The notes: a model not told the origin generated them from the sequence alone. A stretch of DNA of 64,000 nt from Pseudomonas triclosanedens (GCF_026686735.1 NZ_CP113432.1:4081001-4145000); one strand, 5' to 3'. Counted from the stretch's first letter, positions 1 to 8,746 are shown. Program-made: numbers and translations.

Positions 1-162
1 CGGCACCACGCCGTTGGGATTCAATGCGCGGTACGCCGCGCCGTCGACCACGCCGAACGCGCCGCCGGCGTCGATCCGCTCATAGGCAAGGCCCGCCTCC
101 TCTGCGCACCACAGCGCCTTGCGTACGTTGGAGGAATTCTTCCTGCCCCAGATCTTGAGCAT
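1..162 (-). CDS. Glutathione S-transferase, N-terminal part (cut by window edge)
   Basis: Reading leftwards from an ATG at 162 gives 54 codons that run off the left edge. The peptide opens MLKIWGRKNSSNVRKALW and ends near ALNPNGVVP. This is the thioredoxin-fold N-terminal domain of a cytosolic glutathione S-transferase: the SSNVRKALW stretch sits where the glutathione-activating Ser/Cys loop lies and the NPNGVVP turn carries the conserved cis-proline. The enzyme would conjugate or reduce electrophiles with glutathione. The C-terminal helical domain is outside the window, so the subclass cannot be assigned. A second, complete GST lies at 8031-8693. Confidence 0.85.
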   Translation of the reverse strand, partial: MLKIWGRKNSSNVRKALWCAEEAGLAYERIDAGGAFGVVDGAAYRALNPNGVVP

Positions 163-275
163 GCTGCGCCTCTCTTGTTGTCATTCGATGGAGTCGCGTC
201 CGCTGGACACAACTTCGGATGACGGCACCCTACCGGCTTGGGCGCCAGGAAAAAAGACGCATGCGCTGATGGTGA

Positions 276-947
276 CTATCGATTGCTTTCATGCTTCGCC
301 GCTTCGGCGCGCATATCGCCGGCCAGCGGCGGCGTCGCCTCGGCGAACAGGTGTGGATAGCACTGCTGCAGGTAGCCGAAGAAGAACTCCTCGGGCACGT
401 CGGCGAACTGGCCGTGGTCACGCAGATATTCCATATGCCGTTCGCCCTCGCGGTTGAATGGGTGGAATACGCTGTCCGTGCGCCCGTCGAACTCCAATGG
501 CAGCACACCAAAGGCTTCACACAGACCGAGATCGAAAGCCGGCGTGGCCTTCACCCAGCGCCCTTCCAGATACAGCTCGGTGTAGCCGTGCATGGCGAAT
601 ATCTCGCTGCGCAGCAGCTCCAGCAGGCGAGGCGTGGCCAGGTGATTCTTCACATCGGCCAGGCCGATCCGCGCCGGAATCCCGCAATGCCGGGCGCAGG
701 CCGCCAGCAAAGTAGCCTTGGGCACGCAGTAGGACTGCCCGGACTCCAGCGCATGGCTGCCCCGCAGCGTGTGCGGGTCGCGGCTGAACACGTAGGGGTT
801 GTAGCGAACTCCGTCGCGCACCGCGTAATAGAGCGCTACCGCCTGCGCCAGCGGCGTCGCTCCCGCGCCACGGTGATTTTCTGCGAACTCGACTACCGCA
901 GGGTGGTCACTATCCACGAAGCGGCTGGGTTTCAGGTATACCTGCAC
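276..947 (-). CDS. Transglutaminase-like cysteine protease-fold protein
   Basis: A 223-residue cytosolic protein with a transglutaminase-like core. The Cys-His-Asp triad is readable: Cys74 in QSYCVPKATLLAA, His120 in MHGYTELY and Asp139 in ATPAFD. There is no signal peptide or membrane segment, unlike TgpA later in the window. The open frame extends upstream, but the GTG at 947 has AGGAGG seven bases before it and gives a normal N terminus (VQVYLKPSRF), so I place the start there. Proteins of this family may act as peptidases or amidases; the substrate is unknown. It lies between the GST and fadE on the opposite strand to fadE and is probably monocistronic. Confidence 0.75.
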   Translation of the reverse strand: MQVYLKPSRFVDSDHPAVVEFAENHRGAGATPLAQAVALYYAVRDGVRYNPYVFSRDPHTLRGSHALESGQSYCVPKATLLAACARHCGIPARIGLADVKNHLATPRLLELLRSEIFAMHGYTELYLEGRWVKATPAFDLGLCEAFGVLPLEFDGRTDSVFHPFNREGERHMEYLRDHGQFADVPEEFFFGYLQQCYPHLFAEATPPLAGDMRAEAAKHESNR

Positions 948-1153
948 GGCGCATCCTCCTTGGTCATGGGGGCAGTCTAACCAGACGGAGTGCCCGTCCG
1001 ACACGGCGATCCGGCCAAGCTGTCCGGCCATGCGGCCATTGGTCATGTGCAGCCAGCTAAGCTTCTGGAGCCGTCGCGCCACTCGCGCAACGTTCGTCAT
1101 CAAGCCCGCGGAGGCCCGTTGTCGCCGCCCCGGGCTGTCATGGAGGAATCCGC

Positions 1154-3586
1154 ATGCTGTTGCTCTGGTTACTCGTCCTGGTCCTTGTCGTCGCCTGGCT
1201 CGCGCACCGCCGCGCCGCGCCGCTCAAGGCGCTGGGCATCGTCGCCGTCTATCTCGTCCTGATGAGTCTGTTCAGCCATGCGCACGGCTGGATGGTGCTG
1301 CTGTGGCTGTTATGGGCGGTAGCCGCGACGACCATCCTCGCCACCGACCTGCGCCGCAGCCTGTTCACCTCGCGGCTGTTCGCCTGGTTCAAGAAGACCC
1401 TGCCGCCGATGTCCGAAACCGAACGCGAAGCCATCGAGGCCGGCACCGTGTGGTGGGATGGCCAACTGTTCAGCGGCCGTCCCGACTGGAGCACGCTGCT
1501 CGGCTATCCCCGCGCACAACTGACCGAAGAGGAGCAGGCGTTCGTCGACGGTCCAACCGAGCAGCTCTGCGCCCTGGTCAACGACTGGGACATCGGCCAG
1601 CGCATGGACCTGCCGCCGGAAGCCTGGGCCTTCATCAAGGAACAGGGCTTCTTCGGCCTGATCATTCCCAAGGAATATGGCGGCAAGGGCTTCTCCGCCT
1701 TCGCCCACTCCCAGGTGGTGATGAAGCTCGCGAGCCGTAGCGGCGATCTCGCTTCCACCGTGATGGTGCCCAACTCGCTCGGCCCGGCTGAACTGCTGCT
1801 CCACTACGGCACCGATGAGCAACGCCAGCGCTACCTGCCGCGCCTGGCCACGGGCGACGAAATCCCCTGCTTCGCCCTCACCAGCCCGCAGGCCGGCTCC
1901 GACGCTGGCGGCATGACCGACATCGGCGTGGTCTGCAAGGGCCAGTGGAACGGCGAGGAGGTGCTCGGCCTGCGCCTGACCTGGGAAAAGCGCTACATCA
2001 CCCTCGGCCCAGTCGCTACGCTGCTCGGACTAGCTTTCAAGTGCCACGACCCGGACCATCTGCTGGGCGAGGAAGAAGACCTCGGCATCACCCTCGCCTT
2101 GATCCCCACCGACACTCCCGGCGTCGAGATCGGGCGCCGTCATGTGCCGTTGGGCGCCGCCTTCATGAACGGGCCGAACTCCGGCAAGGACGTGTTCGTG
2201 CCGCTGAACGTCATCATCGGCGGCCAGGAAATGATCGGCAAAGGCTGGATGATGCTGATGAACTGCCTGTCGGTGGGCCGCTCGATCTCCCTGCCAGCCG
2301 TAGGAACCAGCGCAGCCAAGGTCGGCAGCTACGTCAGCGGGCGCTACGCCCAGGTCCGCGAACAATTCAACGTTCCGCTGGCGGCCTTCGAAGGCATCCA
2401 GGAAGCGCTGGCACGCATCGGCGGCAACGCCTGGATGATGGACAGCGCACGCATCCTCACCGCCAACGCGGTGGACCTGGGGGAAAAACCCTCGGTGCTC
2501 TCGGCGATCCTCAAGTATCACCTCACCGAGCGCGGCCGCGAGTCCATCGCCCATGCGATGGACATCCACGGCGGCAAGGGCATCATCATGGGCCCGAACA
2601 ACTACCTGGGCCGCTCCTGGCAGGCCGCACCGATCTTCATCACGGTAGAGGGCGCCAACATCCTCTCGCGCAACCTGATGATCTTCGGCCAGGGCGCCAT
2701 CCGCTGCCATCCATATGTGCTCAAAGAGATGGAACTGGCCCGCCGCGATGACCAGGAACAGGCGGAGCGCGAGTTCGACGAACTGCTGCTGGATCATATC
2801 GGCTTCGCCGTGAGCAACGCCGCCAGCAGCCTGCTGCTGGGATTGGGCCTTGGCAGCTTCGACCAGGTGCCCGGCGATCGTGTCAGCCGGCCTTACTACC
2901 GAGCGCTCAATCGGCTGGCCGCGGCCTTCGCGCTGCTGGCCGACTTCAGCATGATGATGCTCGGCGGCGAGTTGAAGCGTCGCGAGCGCCTTTCCGCACG
3001 CCTGGGTGACGCGCTCAGCCATCTCTACCTCGGCTCGGCGGCGCTCAAGCGCTACCACGATCAGGACAACCCGGAGCATCTGCAACCGCTGCTGCGCTGG
3101 GCGATGGAGGAGAACCTGGAAAAGGCCGAGTCGGCCCTGGCCGGGCTGATCGACAACTTCCCCAATCGTCCGTTCGCCTGCCTGCTGCGCATCCTGGTGC
3201 TGCCGCTGGGGCGTCGCCACCGCGGCCCCGGGGATGCACTGGACGCCGAGATCGCCGGCATCCTCGCGCGCCCACAGGGTGACCCTGCGCTACAGGCCAT
3301 CCTTGCCGGCGCCTTCCTGCCCGACAATCCGCAAGACCCGATCGGCAAGCTCGGCCATGCCTACGACAAACTCGCCGAAGCCGCACCGCTGCAGAAGAAA
3401 CTGCACCAGGCGCTGCGCGAGGAGCGCGTCACGCCCAAACCCGGACAGTCGCCGATCGACGCCGCGCGTGAAGCGGGCGTACTCGACGCGAACGAGGCGC
3501 AAACCCTGCACGAAGCCGAGCGCGCGCGGCGCGCGGTGATCGATGTAGACGATTTTTCCAAGGAAGAGCTGGCCGGCGCGCCCTGA
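1154..3586 (+). CDS. fadE: Acyl-CoA dehydrogenase FadE (large, membrane-associated type)
   Basis: An 810-residue protein of the E. coli FadE type, about twice the length of ordinary acyl-CoA dehydrogenases. It catalyses the first, FAD-dependent step of fatty acid beta-oxidation (acyl-CoA to trans-2-enoyl-CoA). Two hydrophobic segments fill residues 1-60, suggesting inner-membrane attachment. The dehydrogenase core follows at roughly 120-520, with readable family stretches such as CFALTSPQAGSDAGG and HGGKGIIMGPNNYLGRSW. An alpha-helical DUF1974-type C-terminal domain occupies the remainder. GGAGG lies just upstream of the ATG. It appears to be a single-gene unit. A beta-oxidation partner, enoyl-CoA hydratase, lies at 21122. 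Confidence 0.93.
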   Translation: MLLLWLLVLVLVVAWLAHRRAAPLKALGIVAVYLVLMSLFSHAHGWMVLLWLLWAVAATTILATDLRRSLFTSRLFAWFKKTLPPMSETEREAIEAGTVWWDGQLFSGRPDWSTLLGYPRAQLTEEEQAFVDGPTEQLCALVNDWDIGQRMDLPPEAWAFIKEQGFFGLIIPKEYGGKGFSAFAHSQVVMKLASRSGDLASTVMVPNSLGPAELLLHYGTDEQRQRYLPRLATGDEIPCFALTSPQAGSDAGGMTDIGVVCKGQWNGEEVLGLRLTWEKRYITLGPVATLLGLAFKCHDPDHLLGEEEDLGITLALIPTDTPGVEIGRRHVPLGAAFMNGPNSGKDVFVPLNVIIGGQEMIGKGWMMLMNCLSVGRSISLPAVGTSAAKVGSYVSGRYAQVREQFNVPLAAFEGIQEALARIGGNAWMMDSARILTANAVDLGEKPSVLSAILKYHLTERGRESIAHAMDIHGGKGIIMGPNNYLGRSWQAAPIFITVEGANILSRNLMIFGQGAIRCHPYVLKEMELARRDDQEQAEREFDELLLDHIGFAVSNAASSLLLGLGLGSFDQVPGDRVSRPYYRALNRLAAAFALLADFSMMMLGGELKRRERLSARLGDALSHLYLGSAALKRYHDQDNPEHLQPLLRWAMEENLEKAESALAGLIDNFPNRPFACLLRILVLPLGRRHRGPGDALDAEIAGILARPQGDPALQAILAGAFLPDNPQDPIGKLGHAYDKLAEAAPLQKKLHQALREERVTPKPGQSPIDAAREAGVLDANEAQTLHEAERARRAVIDVDDFSKEELAGAP

Positions 3587-3603
3587 GGCGAACGCCAGCA
3601 CTG

Positions 3604-3627
3604 CGAGGGCGCCTGCGGGCGCCCTCG
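3604..3627 (+). terminator. GC-rich hairpin after fadE
   Basis: A perfect 10-bp stem (CGAGGGCGCC / GGCGCCCTCG) with a TGCG loop lies 18 bases after the fadE stop. Only a short, mixed T-rich tail follows, so it may act as a weak terminator or as a 3'-end stabiliser. Confidence 0.5.
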
Positions 3628-3713
3628 TCGTTCACGGCTTTACCGACGCACAGCAGTGCCGACTACCCTCACAAGGTGCACACTGAAAGAATCCACGACA
3701 TGGAGAACGCAGC

Positions 3714-4133
3714 ATGCGCCGCCTCACTGCCCTGCTGCTGGCGATACTCCTCGCCAGCGCGGCCCAGGCCGACCCCTGGCTGTACCCGAGCCGCCCCAGG
3801 CCCGCGCCAGCGCCAACGCCGGTCATCGACCCGCTCCAGCAACAGCAGGAAACCCTGCGCCGGCAGTCCGAGATGCGCCAGAACGAACTGGACCGCCAGC
3901 GCCTGCAGTACGACAGCCAGCGCCTGCAATTGCAGCAGGAGAACCTCAAGCGCCAGCAGGACAGCCAACGCCTGCGCGACCAGCAGCGCAGGCAGAGCGA
4001 CCAGATGATCCAACGGCAGAAAAGCGACCTGCAGCAACAGCAACTGCAACAACAGCAGCGCCTGCTCGACCAACAGCAGCAACAGATCGACAACCGCCGC
4101 CGGCAGATCCAGTCGCAACCGTTCCGCCCGTAA
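3714..4133 (+). CDS. Secreted Gln/Arg-rich coiled-coil protein
   Basis: A 139-residue protein of unknown function. It has a clear Sec signal peptide (MRRLTALLLAILLASAAQA, cleavage before DPWLYPSRP) and a Pro-rich linker. Residues from about 40 to 130 consist almost entirely of Gln, Arg, Leu, Asp and Ser in heptad-like spacing, predicting one long periplasmic coiled coil. It contains no cysteine and no enzyme motif. GGAGA lies at good distance before the ATG. The gene sits between fadE and a conserved small protein. The composition makes homology searches unreliable, so no role is assigned. Confidence 0.7.
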   Translation: MRRLTALLLAILLASAAQADPWLYPSRPRPAPAPTPVIDPLQQQQETLRRQSEMRQNELDRQRLQYDSQRLQLQQENLKRQQDSQRLRDQQRRQSDQMIQRQKSDLQQQQLQQQQRLLDQQQQQIDNRRRQIQSQPFRP

Positions 4134-4180
4134 CCCGATATACTTCGCAGCCGTTTCAACGCTGTCCCAGAGGAAGCATC

Positions 4181-4591
4181 ATGGCCAACGCCTATCTCGA
4201 CCACCACCTTGCTCTGCTCAACCACCTGCGCACCATTCTCGGCGCCCTGGGTGAAGCCGAGCAGGTACCGGAAGACAACCACGGCCTGTTCCTCGAACGC
4301 TTCGACGAGCTACTGTCCGAACTGCCGCGCGACCCGGAAGGCGCCCAGTACCTGGGCCAGGATCTGATCAGCCAGGTATTCCACCGCTATCCGCAGATCG
4401 CCCATCTGGTGCCACGCGACCTGCTGTGGTTCTTCGGCGGCGACTGCCTGCACTTCATGCCCGACGAAGAACTGGAGATTTACCAGCAGCTCGACGAGCG
4501 CCGCTTCGATGCAGAAGAGCGCGGCGAAGCCTTCGACTGGAACCGCGAAAAGCAGATGCTCGCCCTGCCGGACGACACGCAGAAGCACTGA
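4181..4591 (+). CDS. Conserved 136-aa cytosolic protein (PA2817-like)
   Basis: A 136-residue acidic cytosolic protein starting MANAYLDHHLALLNHLRTIL, with an AGAGGAAG-type ribosome site before the ATG. A larger frame opens at 3656 but overlaps the preceding gene, so this start is preferred. The sequence is helical, with conserved-looking PRDLLWFFGGDCLHFMPDEE in the middle. From memory it matches a Pseudomonas protein found next to fadE and loosely labelled dehydrogenase in PAO1; no cofactor motif supports that label. The constant position beside fadE is the only functional hint. Confidence 0.75.
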   Translation: MANAYLDHHLALLNHLRTILGALGEAEQVPEDNHGLFLERFDELLSELPRDPEGAQYLGQDLISQVFHRYPQIAHLVPRDLLWFFGGDCLHFMPDEELEIYQQLDERRFDAEERGEAFDWNREKQMLALPDDTQKH

Positions 4592-4734
4592 TCCCTCCCC
4601 GGCGCGGCAGTCGAATGCCGCGCCACCCCTGTCAAGTGTCCCTCCCCGCACGGTTGACAAACTGACAAGGACGGCCTGCCGTCGCGCCCTTAGCCTGAGT
4701 TCACCACTTCAACCGACTCAAGGCAGGGAACGTC

Positions 4735-5259
4735 ATGCTCAGCTTCAAGATCTCGCAAGAGACCCATCGGAAAGTCCGCCTGGTTTCCACCATCGTCTGC
4801 ACCACGCTGACCATCTGCTTCATCCTTCTGCTCCTGCTCAGCGGCATCGCCAGCCACTTGCGCGCCAAGCGCATTCTCGCCGACCACACAGTGATCGAAG
4901 CCCCCGTGCACCTGGATAACGTCACCGAAGAACGCGGCCGGCGCGGTCGAACCAAGGAAATGATGCACTTCACCTATCGGTTCGAGGTGAAGGGACAGCC
5001 CTAAATCGGCCGCTTCGACGTCGCCTCCAGCAACGCCGACCGCTATCCGGAAGGCCGTCTGCTGAAGATCGCCTATTCCAATAGCGACCCCAGGAGCTTC
5101 GATCGCCTGGAGCGCCTGGAAGGCCAGATCGGCCTCGGCGGGCTGATCCAGCGGCTGAGTGTCGGCACGCTCGGCGGCGCGTTGCTCGGTTTCATCGTGC
5201 ACCTACTGGCCACGCGAAAGCTGTTCGTACCGCGCGAAGAAGCAGCAGCCGCCGCTTGA
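4735..5259 (+). pseudogene. DUF3592-like membrane protein interrupted by an in-frame TAA
   Basis: The reading frame opens at an ATG (MLSFKISQETHRKV), has a transmembrane helix at about residues 16-41 and runs to VKGQP, where TAA stands at 5002-5004. The same frame then continues without a gap (IGRFDVASSNADRYPEGRLL) for another 84 codons, through a second membrane helix (GTLGGALLGFIVHLLA), to TGA at 5257-5259. The restored 174-residue protein has the DUF3592 layout of two helices around a small extracytoplasmic domain. At the stop position the family usually has Tyr (Y-x-G), one base away from TAA. The break could be a real nonsense mutation or a base-call error. Confidence 0.8.
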
Positions 5260-5358
5260 CGCGGCCACCACTTCCAGGCGGAAATTCGCCTCGCACCCGG
5301 GCCTCCCGGGTGTGGCACAAAGGTGCGCAGGGAACAGACAGCCGAAGGAACCGAGCCC

Positions 5359-6582
5359 ATGAACATGCGCATCAACGCAGCGCAGATCGAACAACTGGTC
5401 GCACGTGGCCAGGTCAACAAACGCGAACGCAATGGCAGCACGCCACTCAGCCAGTTCGCGCACGCCTTCTGGCACCTCAGCGACAAGGCCGAGATCGTCC
5501 GGCTGATCGGCGTCCTGCTCGACGCTGGCGCCGATCCGAACCTCAGCAAGGTTCCGCCAGCATGCCTGGCCATCGGCCTGGGCACCCTGCGCGGGGAAAT
5601 CTTCGGCCCTGAAGAAGGCAGCCACGACGACCTGAAGGCCCTGCTCAGCCGTCTCAAGCAAGCCGGCGCCGACCTGGACGCCTTCGAACCCCGCGGGCTG
5701 TACAACCCGTTGATCATGGCGGCCTATCTGGGTGATGTCCGCCTGTTCGACGACTTGCTGGAACTGGGCACCAACCCGAACATCACCAACCGCGACGGCT
5801 CGACGGCCCTGATGTACGCCGCCGGCGACGTGGACCTGCTCGACAGCAGCACCGCCGGTATCTCCTGCGCGTGGTGCAGGCGTGGCGATCCGCTGGAAGT
5901 CACCCGTCGCTTGCTGGCACTGGGCGCAGATCCCGCAACCATCAACAAACGCCGCAGAACCGCGTTGCGAATCGCTGCATCCAAGAACAACTTCGATATC
6001 GCCGCCGAACTGGCCGGCGCCCTCGCCGCTCGCCAGAGGCTGACCCATGACGACGTGCGGCTGTTCGCCAGCAGCGCCTGGCAGGCCCAGGTCGAAGCGT
6101 TGCCAACCCACACCGCGCAACCCCGTGCGGCTCGCCCCACCGCTACCGCGGGCGTCGCGCAACAGCAGTCTTGGGCGAAGGTACAGAAGAAGCACGACGC
6201 ATCGACCTGGTACGGCAAGGGCTCCATCGAGGCCAAGGCATTCACCGGCGCGATCCTCGAATACATCCTGGCGAGCGACCTCGCGACCCGCCTGTACGGC
6301 ACCCACGAAGGCTGGATGCCACCACACAGCCTCCAGCTATCGAAAACCAAAAGCTTCTTCACCCTCTCCGGCGCCGTGGAATTCGGCTGGGCCTATGACG
6401 AGAGTGCTGGCAACGACAGTTTCCGAGTCTCGTACGCGCGCCTGGAGAATTGCGACGGCCCGCTTGGCTACAACTGGTTCCGCAAGGAAGAGAAGTGCTT
6501 TCCCTTCATCGACCGCCAGGCACCGGACAAGGCGGAGGTCGTCGCCGCCATCGAAGACTTCTGCCAGCGCTACTTCGGCTGA
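5359..6582 (+). CDS. Ankyrin-repeat protein with uncharacterised C-terminal domain
   Basis: A 407-residue cytosolic protein. Residues 1-230 hold ankyrin-type repeats with typical LL..GADPN, NRDGSTALMYAA and RRTALRIAA turns, a protein-binding scaffold. A Pro/Ala/Thr-rich linker near 245-275 leads to a C-terminal domain of about 135 residues (from WAKVQKKHDASTWYGKG) that I do not recognise. It is rich in aromatic residues and has two cysteines (LENCDGPLGYNWF and KCFPFIDR). The ATG at 5359 is used rather than the upstream frame opening. The gene follows the broken DUF3592 gene and ends at its own terminator. Binding partner and role are unknown. Confidence 0.75.
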   Translation: MNMRINAAQIEQLVARGQVNKRERNGSTPLSQFAHAFWHLSDKAEIVRLIGVLLDAGADPNLSKVPPACLAIGLGTLRGEIFGPEEGSHDDLKALLSRLKQAGADLDAFEPRGLYNPLIMAAYLGDVRLFDDLLELGTNPNITNRDGSTALMYAAGDVDLLDSSTAGISCAWCRRGDPLEVTRRLLALGADPATINKRRRTALRIAASKNNFDIAAELAGALAARQRLTHDDVRLFASSAWQAQVEALPTHTAQPRAARPTATAGVAQQQSWAKVQKKHDASTWYGKGSIEAKAFTGAILEYILASDLATRLYGTHEGWMPPHSLQLSKTKSFFTLSGAVEFGWAYDESAGNDSFRVSYARLENCDGPLGYNWFRKEEKCFPFIDRQAPDKAEVVAAIEDFCQRYFG

Positions 6583-6595
6583 ATCCCGGAAACGC

Positions 6596-6622
6596 AAAAG
6601 CCCGCTCGCAGCGGGCTTTTTC
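6596..6622 (+). terminator. Intrinsic terminator after ankyrin gene
   Basis: AAAAGCCCGCT / AGCGGGCTTTTT hairpin 14 bases after the stop codon, with a run of five T on the plus strand. Confidence 0.85.
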
Positions 6623-6653
6623 ATGAATGGCGAACATTTCTGCCGCACAAACG

Positions 6654-6680
6654 AAAACGCCGCCCGTATGGGCGGCGTTT
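6654..6680 (-). terminator. Terminator of the tRNA operon
   Basis: A GC-rich inverted repeat (ACGCCGCCC / GGGCGGCGT) lies immediately downstream of the last tRNA-Gly on the minus strand and is followed by TTTT. It sits tail to tail with the ankyrin gene terminator. Confidence 0.75.
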
Positions 6681-6686
6681 CGATTT

Positions 6687-6762
<76 letters not shown>

Positions 6763-6847
6763 AGCAACTCTTTGCAACCTTCAGCTTTCGCCGAAGGGTA
6801 ACGCCATTTCATCTTTCGCTCACCGCCGGTGGCGATGAGCGAGAATT

Positions 6848-6923
<76 letters not shown>

Positions 6924-6925
6924 AA

Positions 6926-7001
6926 TGGCGTCCCCTAGGGGACTCGAACCCCTGTTACCGCCGTGAAAGGGCGGTGTCCTAGGCCACTAGACGAAGGGGA
7001 C
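6926..7001 (-). tRNA. tRNA-Glu (anticodon TTC)
   Basis: 76 bases on the minus strand from GTCCCCTTCGTCTAGTGGC to encoded CCA. The acceptor stem is GTCCCCT/AGGGGAC and the anticodon loop reads CTTTCAC (TTC). It is the first gene of the tRNA operon, 72 bases downstream of the operon's -10 box. Confidence 0.97.
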
Positions 7002-7073
7002 GCGGCCCGGAACTTACAACATCTTTCCGACTTCTCCGCTTGCGTTTCCGCGTTTCGCGTCGAAGTGGCGCGC

Positions 7074-7102
7074 ATTCTATGGAGCCTTTGGTGAGGCGTC
7101 AA
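7074..7102 (-). promoter_or_regulatory. Sigma-70 promoter of the tRNA operon
   Basis: On the minus strand, TTGACG (7097-7102) is followed by a 17-base spacer and TAGAAT (7074-7079). An AT-rich upstream element and a GC-rich discriminator (GCGCGCC) flank it. Both flanks are typical of strong, stringently controlled stable-RNA promoters. Confidence 0.88.
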
Positions 7103-7217
7103 CCCTTCAAAGAAAATTTTTTTAAATCAAAGACTTCTGAGTAAAAACTGATCTGCTGCTATCAGCGGTAGCACTAAGACATTACACTCGCGGAAAAACC
7201 TTCGGGAGCGTTTCACG

Positions 7218-7991
7218 GTGTCGCCACTCGTCATTACCGTCCTGGTCCTCGTCGGCATCGCCCTGCTGGTTGCCATTGGCTACATCAACCACCTGGTCGA
7301 GAACCGCAAGCTGGAACAGGCTCGGCAGAGGGCCGATCTGCTCGACCGCTGCCGGCGCTGTTCCGATATTTCCGAGTCCATGCCGGGTCAGTTCATGTCA
7401 CCGGCGCTGAAGCTGCTGCTCAGCCGCTTCGAACTGGCTCTCGGAGAGCGCCTGCTGGCCGTCGACAAACAGAATGCGCAGATAAAGGAGCGCGTCGCCG
7501 AACTGCGTCCGCTGGTCGCCCAGGGCGACTCCATTCCCGTGCGCAACGCACCGCAGGCAATTCTCACCGAGGCCAAGGCCAAGGAAGTACGTTTCCTCTT
7601 CGAAGCGCTGCACGCCCAACTGACCCGCTGCACGCAGGACGGCATGCTGCCGCGCAACGAAGCCCAGCAGTGGGTGAAGGAAATCCGCCACCTGCTTACC
7701 CTTCTGCATATCGACTTCTTCGGTAACCTCGGCCAGCAGGCGCTGCAGCAGGGCCAACCGCGCCAGGCGCGCCTGGCCTTCGAGCGCGGCGTACAGTACA
7801 TGCGCAAGCAGGCGGACGCCGGCCGCTACCAGGCGCAGCTGCAACAGATGGAGAACCAACTGGCACGCGCCAACTCGATGGTGCTGGAAACAGCCCAGCC
7901 CGCCACCGACGAGAACAGCGAACTGAACGATGGTCTCAAGGCGCTGGACGACGACGATCTGTGGAAGAAGAAGAACCTTTACGACGACTGA
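7218..7991 (+). CDS. Membrane-anchored conserved protein of unknown function
   Basis: A 257-residue protein with one N-terminal membrane helix (about residues 3-25, VITVLVLVGIALLVAIGYI). The helical cytosolic body has heptad-like stretches and an acidic/basic tail ending DDLWKKKNLYDD. The start is GTG at 7218, placed after a GGGAG ribosome site. The pair CRRC near residue 45 is the only metal- or disulfide-like motif. It lies 39 bases upstream of a GST gene and is probably co-transcribed with it. No enzyme family is recognised. Confidence 0.75.
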   Translation: MSPLVITVLVLVGIALLVAIGYINHLVENRKLEQARQRADLLDRCRRCSDISESMPGQFMSPALKLLLSRFELALGERLLAVDKQNAQIKERVAELRPLVAQGDSIPVRNAPQAILTEAKAKEVRFLFEALHAQLTRCTQDGMLPRNEAQQWVKEIRHLLTLLHIDFFGNLGQQALQQGQPRQARLAFERGVQYMRKQADAGRYQAQLQQMENQLARANSMVLETAQPATDENSELNDGLKALDDDDLWKKKNLYDD

Positions 7992-8030
7992 CGCGTCGAA
8001 TCTCCACCCCACTCGCCCCTGGAGCACCCA

Positions 8031-8693
8031 ATGAGCCTCGTAGTCTTCGGCGCCCCGCTCTCTCCCTTCGTCCGCAAGGTCCGACTGTTCAGTGCCGAGA
8101 AGGGCCTCGAATACCAGTTGGAGAACGTCAACCCGTTCAATCAGCCGGACTGGTACCGCGAGCTGAACCCGCTGCGCCGCGTGCCGGCGATCCGCGACGG
8201 TGACTTCACCCTCGCCGACTCCAGCGTCATCTGCCAGTACCTGGAAGAGCGCGACCCGCAGCGTCCATCGCTGTGCGGCGACAACGCGCAGTCCAGGGCG
8301 CGTATCCGCTGGCTGGAAAAGTACGCCGACTACGAAGTCGCGCCGCTGGCGACCTTTACCGTATTCCGCAACCGCCTGCTCAAGCCACTGATGGGCAAGG
8401 TCTGCGACGAAGCCGCGGTCAAGGGGGCGATGCAGGAGAAGCTGCCGGAGCACTTCGACTATCTGGAGAAGTGCCTGGGCGGCAGCGATTACTTCGTCGA
8501 CAACCGTTTCAGCCTCGCCGACATCGCCCTCACCTGCCAACTGGTGAACATGCGCCACGGCGGCGAGGAGTTGGATGCACAGCGCTGGCCAGCACTGGCA
8601 GCACATTTCCAGCGTATCGCCACGCGGCCGGCCCTCGCGGAGATTCTCCAGGGCGAGCAGCAGATCATCTCGAAGATCCTCGCCAAGCGCTGA
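8031..8693 (+). CDS. Glutathione S-transferase family protein
   Basis: A complete 220-residue GST with an N-terminal thioredoxin-like domain (MSLVVFGAPLSPFVRKVRL; the active-site Ser/Cys position is in the SPFVRK loop). The cis-proline segment is RRVPAIRDGD and the glutathione gamma-Glu contact is ADSSVICQYLEE. A helical C-terminal domain contains the conserved N-capping box SLADIALTC. It probably conjugates or reduces electrophiles in the cytosol. It follows the 7218-7991 membrane protein with a short gap and ends at its own terminator. Confidence 0.9.
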   Translation: MSLVVFGAPLSPFVRKVRLFSAEKGLEYQLENVNPFNQPDWYRELNPLRRVPAIRDGDFTLADSSVICQYLEERDPQRPSLCGDNAQSRARIRWLEKYADYEVAPLATFTVFRNRLLKPLMGKVCDEAAVKGAMQEKLPEHFDYLEKCLGGSDYFVDNRFSLADIALTCQLVNMRHGGEELDAQRWPALAAHFQRIATRPALAEILQGEQQIISKILAKR

Positions 8694-8705
8694 TCACCGG
8701 AAACG

Positions 8706-8733
8706 AAAAAGCCCCGCTCCTGCGGGGCTTTTT
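8706..8733. terminator. Bidirectional terminator
   Basis: AAAAAGCCCCGC / GCGGGGCTTTTT hairpin between the convergent GST and fRMsr genes, symmetric enough to work on both strands. Confidence 0.88.
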
Positions 8734-8746
8734 CATGGTGTGCCGA

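Noticed and set aside
2030-3220. 396-codon minus-strand open frame
   Set aside because: Antisense to fadE, with His/Gln/Val/Ala-rich shadow composition and no start signal.
4601-4734. TTGACA at 4654-4659 considered as a promoter of the DUF3592-like gene
   Set aside because: No acceptable -10 box at 16-18 bases could be found, so it is not listed.
7398-8606. 402-codon minus-strand open frame spanning two genes
   Set aside because: It covers the reverse complement of the 7218 gene and the GST, crossing their boundary; both plus-strand genes are well supported.
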